A stretch of 9,599 nt of DNA, taken from assembly GCA_955652545.1 (NCBI GenBank), contig CATPCA010000125.1, positions 1 to 9,599 of the forward strand. The letters run 5' to 3'. The translations under genes were made by a program, and so were the position numbers. Shown here piece by piece: positions 5,993 to 9,599 of this stretch. This DNA is from Candidatus Dormiibacterota bacterium. GTDB taxonomy: Bacteria > Chloroflexota > Dormibacteria > UBA8260. Numbering within the stretch: the first letter of the stretch is position 1; every line of letters begins with the position of its first letter. The notes below the pieces were generated by a model. It worked only from the letters and a program-made list of their open reading frames with translations. It did not search any database and was not told the DNA's origin.

Positions 5993-6954
5993 CCGAGCCG
6001 TATCAGTTCGGAGAGCTGATGCTGCTCAGCGGCACGGGCAACCCGGAGCTGAGCGAGAAGATCGCGCGCGAGATCGAAATCCCCCTGGCGAGCATGGAGA
6101 TCACCCGGTTCGCCGACGGCGAGTTCGACGTCAAGATCGCCGAATCCGTCCGCGGACGCGACGTGTTCCTGATCCAGCCCACCTGCCAGCCGGTCAGCGA
6201 CAACCTCGTCCAGCTCTTCGTCATCCTCGACGCGTTGCGGCGTGCCTCGGCCTCACGCATCACCGCGGTCATCCCCTACTACGGCTACCAGCGCAAGGAG
6301 AAGAAGACTCAGCCTCGCGATCCGATCAGCGCCAAGCTGATGGCCAACATCATCGAGCTTGCCGGAGCAAACCGCGTCATCGCGGTCGATCTTCACGCCG
6401 ACGCCATCCAGGGTTTCTTCGACATTCCCGTGGACGCGCTCACCGCCACCAAGATCCTGGCTCGCCGCGTCCGCGAGCGACACGGCCACAACGTCGTGGT
6501 TGTATCGCCAGACACCGGTGGAGCACTGCGGGCGCGCCGCCTCGGCCGCCTTCTCGACGCCCCGATCGCGATCATCGACAAGCGCCGCCCCCGCGACGAC
6601 CAGACCGAGGTGATCCACGTCATCGGCGACGTGGATGGGTCGCACTGCATCATCGTCGACGACCTGATCAGCACCGGTTCGACACTCGCCAACGCAGCGG
6701 TGGCCCTGCGCGCCAAGGGCGCCACCGGCGTCGACGTGGTGGCGACCCACGGCGTGCTCAGCGGCGGCGCGCTCGCTCGCCTGCACGACGCGCCCATCGA
6801 CGAGGTCTGCATCACCGACACCATCCCCCTGCACGATGGTGCGCGTAGCTTCGACGACCATCCGCGCCTGCGCGTGCTCAGCGTCGCTCCCCTGATCGCG
6901 GAGGCGATCGTGCGCGTCCACGAAGGACGCAGCGTCAGCGAGCTCTTCCGGTGA
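5989..6954 (+). CDS. prs: Ribose-phosphate pyrophosphokinase (PRPP synthetase)
   Basis: 321 residues starting at the GTG of a GTGA overlap with the glmU stop. The enzyme transfers pyrophosphate from ATP to ribose-5-phosphate to make PRPP for nucleotide, histidine and tryptophan synthesis. Visible landmarks are FADGEFDVKI (41-50), IPYYGY (95-100), PISAKLMANI, VDLHADAIQGFFDIPVD with H136, the flexible catalytic loop DKRRPRDD (197-204), the ribose-phosphate loop VDDLISTGST (223-232) and the C-terminal AEAIVRVHEGRSVSELF. Length and overall order are class I. However, three usually invariant motifs differ: RQDRK is RKEKK (102-106), SPDHGG is SPDTGG (173-178), and DDIIDTAGT is DDLISTGST, which recalls the loops of archaeal-type enzymes. 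The pairing with glmU is common in bacteria and suggests co-translation. The frame stays open leftward to 5473, but that part is the glmU shadow. Confidence 0.93.
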   Translation: MTEPYQFGELMLLSGTGNPELSEKIAREIEIPLASMEITRFADGEFDVKIAESVRGRDVFLIQPTCQPVSDNLVQLFVILDALRRASASRITAVIPYYGYQRKEKKTQPRDPISAKLMANIIELAGANRVIAVDLHADAIQGFFDIPVDALTATKILARRVRERHGHNVVVVSPDTGGALRARRLGRLLDAPIAIIDKRRPRDDQTEVIHVIGDVDGSHCIIVDDLISTGSTLANAAVALRAKGATGVDVVATHGVLSGGALARLHDAPIDEVCITDTIPLHDGARSFDDHPRLRVLSVAPLIAEAIVRVHEGRSVSELFR

Positions 6955-7003
6955 AAACACCGTCAGCGCCGCACTCTGAAGACGACAGCGGTCAGCGCGC
7001 CCG

Positions 7004-8314
7004 ATGAGTGCCCTCGTCGTCCTGTTGATCGTCGCCCTCATCCTCGCGGCTTTCGCCGCCGCGTCGGAGACCGCTCTCACCTCGGTGAGCCGTCTACGCA
7101 TGCGGTCCCTGGCGGAGGAGGGCGACAGCCGAGCCGCGGTCGTGGTGCGTCTGCACAACGACCCCAATGCGTACCTGTCGACGATTCTCACAATCAACAC
7201 GGTGGCCGTGATCGTCGCCTCGACGTCCGCCACGCTGATCATCTCCAACACCTATCGGTCGTTCCCGGAGGCCGCTGGGACGGCGATCCTCTCGGCCGTC
7301 GTCCTGGTCTTCTGCGAGATCGCACCGAAGTCGCTCGCCCTGCGCTTCAACGAGCGCTTCGCCCTGATCCTGGGACGACCCGTCGCCGCGTTGACGGCCG
7401 TCCTGCGCCCCGTGGTCGGCCTGCTCACCGCGGTCAGCAATTCCCTGCTGACCGCGGCGACGCGCGGACGCAACGTCGTGGGCCCGTTCGTCACCGAGGA
7501 GGAGCTCAAGCTCATGGTCTCGCTCGGTCAGCAACAGGGCGTCGTGGAGTACGGCGAGCAGGAGATGATCCACGGCATCCTGGAGATGACCGACAAGAGC
7601 GTTCGCGAGGTGATGGTGCCGCGCATCGACGTCATCGCCATCGAATCCGACGGGACGGTCACCGAGCTCATCGACCTGGTGGTCAAGCACGGGCATTCGC
7701 GCATCCCCGTGTACGAGGAGTCGATGGACAACATCGTCGGCGTCGTCTACGCGAAGGACCTGCTGCGTGCCGGCGCCCGAAGCGGTGACCAGCGCCGCGT
7801 CACCACGCTGATGCGCGAGCCGTACTTCACACCCGAGGTCAAGCACGTCGGTGAGCTGCTCAAGGAGATGCAGCTGCGCAAGGTGCACATGGCCGTTGTC
7901 GTCGAGGAACACGGCGGGACGGCCGGCATCGTCACCTTCGAAGACCTGATCGAGGAGATCGTCGGACCGATCCGCGACGAGTACGACGTCGCTGAGCAGG
8001 AGGAGGTGCAGTTCCTCAACGACTGCGAGGTGCTCCTCCACGCCCGCTTCCCCGTCGACGACATCAAGGACCTCCTCCACCTCGACGTCGGCGAGACTGA
8101 ATCGGACTCGATCGGTGGCCTGGTGTATGAGCGCCTCGGTGAGATCCCGTCGGTGGGCGCGACGCTCCTCCTGGGCGACGCGACCCTGACCGTCGAGCAG
8201 GTGCGACGCCAGAGCATCCAGCTGGTCAGGATCACCTCGCCTCACCCTTTCCTCCGCGACGCCAACGGCGCCGGGGCTGCCCCGGTTGACGAGGCACACG
8301 GCGACGCCGGGTAG
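7004..8314 (+). CDS. HlyC/CorC (DUF21-CBS-transporter-associated) membrane protein
   Basis: 436 residues from ATG 7004, 49 bp after prs. The N-terminal DUF21 transmembrane domain spans about 1-155, with helices near 3-21 (ALVVLLIVALILAAFAAA), 57-82, 91-108 and 122-146 and the family motif FAAASETALTSVSRLRMRSL. A linker with TEEELKLMVSLGQQQGVVE precedes a CBS pair at about 203-325 (MVPRIDVIAIE, GHSRIPVYEES, IVGVVYAKDLL; then VHMAVVVEEHGGTAGIVTFE, DLIEEIVGPIRDE). The C-terminal CorC_HlyC domain lies at about 335-412 (LLHARFPVDDIKDLL, SDSIGGLVYERLG). These proteins are widespread and are variously linked to Mg2+/Co2+ export or Mg2+ homeostasis. The old name haemolysin is not a safe functional guide. 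A GC-rich hairpin (8271-8285) lies in the last codons. The short spacing suggests cotranscription with glmU-prs. Confidence 0.9.
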   Translation: MSALVVLLIVALILAAFAAASETALTSVSRLRMRSLAEEGDSRAAVVVRLHNDPNAYLSTILTINTVAVIVASTSATLIISNTYRSFPEAAGTAILSAVVLVFCEIAPKSLALRFNERFALILGRPVAALTAVLRPVVGLLTAVSNSLLTAATRGRNVVGPFVTEEELKLMVSLGQQQGVVEYGEQEMIHGILEMTDKSVREVMVPRIDVIAIESDGTVTELIDLVVKHGHSRIPVYEESMDNIVGVVYAKDLLRAGARSGDQRRVTTLMREPYFTPEVKHVGELLKEMQLRKVHMAVVVEEHGGTAGIVTFEDLIEEIVGPIRDEYDVAEQEEVQFLNDCEVLLHARFPVDDIKDLLHLDVGETESDSIGGLVYERLGEIPSVGATLLLGDATLTVEQVRRQSIQLVRITSPHPFLRDANGAGAAPVDEAHGDAG

Positions 8315-8382
8315 CGCCGCTGCCGCCGCGAGCGCATCACGCCGTAGGACGACAACCGCCGAGCAACCCCCACGCTGATGCC

Positions 8383-9135
8383 ATGCCGACGTACGTAACC
8401 GAGGGGGTGATCCTGCGCCGTATCGACTACGGCGAGGCGGATCGCATCCTCACCGTGCTCACCCGCGAGCACGGCAAGATCGGGGTGATCGCACGCGGGG
8501 TGCGCAAGTCGGGGAGCCGCCTCGCCGCTCACACCGACCTGTTCGCGCGCAGCCGCATGCAACTCGCGCGCGGTCGCGGCGAGCTCGACGTGCTCGTCCA
8601 GGCCGAGACCGCCGGGCCGGCGGCACCACCCGCGGACGCGCGCCGGGCCGCGTGCGCGTCGGTGTGCGCCGAGCTCACTGACCGCGTGCTCGAGAGCAAT
8701 CACCCTGACCAAGAAACCTTCGATCTTGTTGTCGAGGCACTCCACGACTGCACCGACAACGAGCGCGATCCTCGTGGCGCGCTGGTGTGGCTGACGCGGC
8801 GAATGATCGATCGGCTCGGCTACGCGCCGCAGCTGTACGAATGCGCGTCCTGTGGCACGAGGCTCGCCGAGACGACCGCGTGGTTCAGCGCCGTCGCCGG
8901 AGGCCTTCTGTGCACGCGATGTGCCACCTCCGACCCGGGGTCCGTCGAATGTTCGGTTCGGGTCATCAAGGTGCTCCGCGTCGCCGCCACCGGCGACCGC
9001 GATCTCTACCGCCGCCTGCGCCTCGATGAGCAATCACTGGCGACTCTCGAAGCCGTCACCGAGCGCGAGCTCGCCCAGCACCTCGACCGTCAGCTGCGAT
9101 CGCTCTCCGTGCTCCGCGCCATCGAGCGCCGCTGA
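8383..9135 (+). CDS. recO: DNA repair protein RecO
   Basis: 250 residues, typical for the family. RecO works with RecR (and RecF) to load RecA on SSB-coated single-stranded DNA. The N-terminal OB-fold is at about 1-80 (YVTEGVILRRIDYGEADRI, LTVLTREHGKIGVIARGVRK). A helical C-terminal part includes a four-cysteine zinc site, C154-x2-C157 (ECASCGTRL) and C177-x2-C180 (CTRC), and the usual VIKVLR helix near 194-199. The start ATG has no Shine-Dalgarno and no obvious -10 box within 10 nt, so it is probably expressed from upstream, 68 bp after the CBS-protein gene. A small stem-loop TGACC-GTGA-GGTCA spans the stop codon. Confidence 0.92.
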   Translation: MPTYVTEGVILRRIDYGEADRILTVLTREHGKIGVIARGVRKSGSRLAAHTDLFARSRMQLARGRGELDVLVQAETAGPAAPPADARRAACASVCAELTDRVLESNHPDQETFDLVVEALHDCTDNERDPRGALVWLTRRMIDRLGYAPQLYECASCGTRLAETTAWFSAVAGGLLCTRCATSDPGSVECSVRVIKVLRVAATGDRDLYRRLRLDEQSLATLEAVTERELAQHLDRQLRSLSVLRAIERR

Positions 9136-9251
9136 CCGTGAGGTCATCTCGCCGGCTCGCGGTCCCACAGTGCAACGCTGCGACGATGCCCATGGTGATC
9201 GTGCGCTGTGCTATCGACGTCTCGCGCAACGTCCGGGCGCTCAATGCTGTT

Positions 9252-9267
9252 GGAACGTGAACGTTCC
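9252..9267. repeat. Perfect inverted repeat GGAACGT-GA-ACGTTCC, operator-like
   Basis: A 16-bp element with 7-bp arms and a 2-bp centre overlaps the GTG codon proposed as start of the lipoprotein remnant. It has the size of a dimeric repressor site. It contains GAAC-N6-GTTC, which resembles Gram-positive LexA boxes (GAAC-N4-GTTC) but with the wrong spacing, so no regulator is assigned. Confidence 0.4.
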
Positions 9268-9513
9268 CGTGCCCCGTCGCCTGGCACGGCTGGGAGCGGC
9301 GCTACTGGCACTCGGATTGGTCGGAGCCGGCTGCGCCCCCGCGGCGCCCGGCGCGCAGCCGCCCGCCGGGCCGCTTCGTCGAACAATGTCACCGTCACCA
9401 CGCTGATGTTCAGCCCCTCCACCACCGACGTGGCGGCGGCGCCATACGGGCTGAGCGACGCTCCCGCACTCGACCACTCGATGACGCTGACCCATTTCAG
9501 CGGGCCGTCATAA
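9257..9513 (+). pseudogene. Probable broken secreted lipoprotein with cupredoxin-like N-terminus
   Basis: From GTG 9257 the frame encodes a good export signal: VPRRLARLGAALLALGLVGA followed by GCAPAAPGAQPPAG. It has a basic n-region, a hydrophobic core and a cysteine that may be lipidated, although -3 is Gly and not Leu/Val. This frame stops at 9404-9406. The neighbouring frame continues sensibly with SSNNVTVTTLMFSPSTTDVA and ends ALDHSMTLTHFSGPS at the TAA 9511-9513. The VTVTTLMFSPST segment resembles the first strand region of plastocyanin-like copper proteins (for example VTITNFxFSPxT), and the DHS could contain the first copper histidine. The later Cys/His/Met ligand loop is missing, so it would be both frameshifted (near 9360-9385, a one-base loss) and truncated. 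Family assignment is tentative. Confidence 0.35.
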
Positions 9514-9517
9514 GCAC

Positions 9518-9533
9518 GCGACGGCGCCGTCGC
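9518..9533. repeat. Perfect 16-bp palindrome GCGACGGCGCCGTCGC
   Basis: It lies 4 bp after the TAA of the lipoprotein remnant and 26 bp before the -10 box of the next gene. It could be the stem of a terminator (though no T-run follows) or a dimeric regulator site just upstream of the -35 region. The sequence alone does not decide between these. Confidence 0.4.
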
Positions 9534-9537
9534 CGCG

Positions 9538-9565
9538 TCGACGCTGGCGTGATGGCCGGTACACT
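9538..9565 (+). promoter_or_regulatory. Candidate promoter of the edge gene, leaderless type
   Basis: TCGACG (9538-9543, four of six matches to TTGACA), a 16-bp spacer and TACACT (9560-9565) precede ATG 9574 by 8 nt. The sequence gTACACTCG is nearly the same as gTATACTCG in front of glmU, with the same distance to the start codon, which supports a shared leaderless promoter type. Confidence 0.5.
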
Positions 9566-9573
9566 CGCCGCCG

Positions 9574-9599
9574 ATGCCTGAACAAGACCCCGGCACGCC
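9574..9599 (+). CDS. Start of an unidentified gene, cut by the window edge
   Basis: ATG 9574 opens a frame reading MPEQDPGT before the window ends. The only support is the well-placed -10 box 8 nt upstream, similar to the one before glmU. Eight codons are too few to name a family; genes next to recO differ between phyla, so context does not settle it. Confidence 0.4.

Larger units (their letters stand above)
9136..9573 (+). other. 438-bp stretch without an intact gene between recO and the edge gene
   Basis: No long frame on either strand reads like a conserved protein. The stretch holds a 24-codon ORF at 9186-9260 (MPMVIVRCAIDV..., no recognised family) whose TGA overlaps the GTG at 9257. 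It also holds a probable broken lipoprotein gene (9257-9513), two palindromes and the promoter of the next gene. The minus-strand frame 9144-9596 is open but has shadow-like arginine- and alanine-rich composition. Confidence 0.5.

Noticed and set aside
7094..8299. 401-codon minus-strand frame opposite the CBS-protein gene
   Set aside because: Composition is D/H/V-rich and mirrors the real gene's codon structure; no recognisable motif, whereas the plus strand encodes a complete DUF21-CBS-CorC protein.
9186..9260. 24-codon ORF with a GTGA overlap to the lipoprotein remnant
   Set aside because: No ribosome-binding site, no -10 box and no recognisable sequence; kept only as a note because chance ORFs of this size are common.
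1..9599. CRISPR arrays, insertion sequences, rRNA, riboswitches
   Set aside because: No regularly spaced repeats, transposase-like frames, rRNA segments or recognisable riboswitch cores were seen on either strand.

Overview
The window is a high-GC bacterial chromosome segment. It looks like an ordinary core-gene neighbourhood with a decayed stretch at each end. The gene set (DUF222/HNH endonuclease, two bacterial PH-domain membrane proteins, glmU-prs, a HlyC/CorC CBS protein, recO), the GC-rich codon use, the near absence of Shine-Dalgarno sequences at gene starts and several apparently leaderless starts suggest an actinobacterial or Chloroflexota/Dormibacterota-like organism. The exact phylum cannot be fixed from the sequence alone.

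Left part (1-1265): this holds a DUF2269-like small membrane protein whose N-terminal and C-terminal halves lie in different frames. Next come two opposed gene remnants that abut near 737-745. One is the C-terminal half of a PadR-family regulator on the minus strand, and the other is the C-terminal third of an ABC-2 (DrrB-type) permease on the plus strand. A single deletion through a divergent padR / ABC-transporter locus would explain both. A complete tRNA-Gln(TTG) gene on the minus strand follows.

Middle (1396-4493): a two-gene YdbS/YdbT-like operon encodes membrane-anchored bacterial PH-domain proteins with a TGATG junction. It is followed by a separately promoted DUF222/HNH endonuclease gene with a -10 box about 9 nt before its ATG.

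Core block (4610-9135): glmU (bifunctional UDP-GlcNAc synthesis) and prs (PRPP synthetase) overlap by 4 nt and both feed nucleotide-activated precursor synthesis. They are followed at short spacing by a HlyC/CorC-type CBS membrane protein and by recO (recombination mediator). All run on the plus strand and may form one loose operon. glmU and prs are recognisable at full length, but each has unusual residues in usually conserved motifs.

Right edge (9136-9599): about 440 bp hold no intact gene. They contain a probable broken lipoprotein with a cupredoxin-like start, two strong palindromes, and a promoter directly in front of the first 26 nt of a further gene. I did not find a clearly new multi-gene system. 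The most interesting points are the regulator/transporter deletion scar, the repeated leaderless promoter arrangement, and the motif changes in GlmU and PRPP synthetase.
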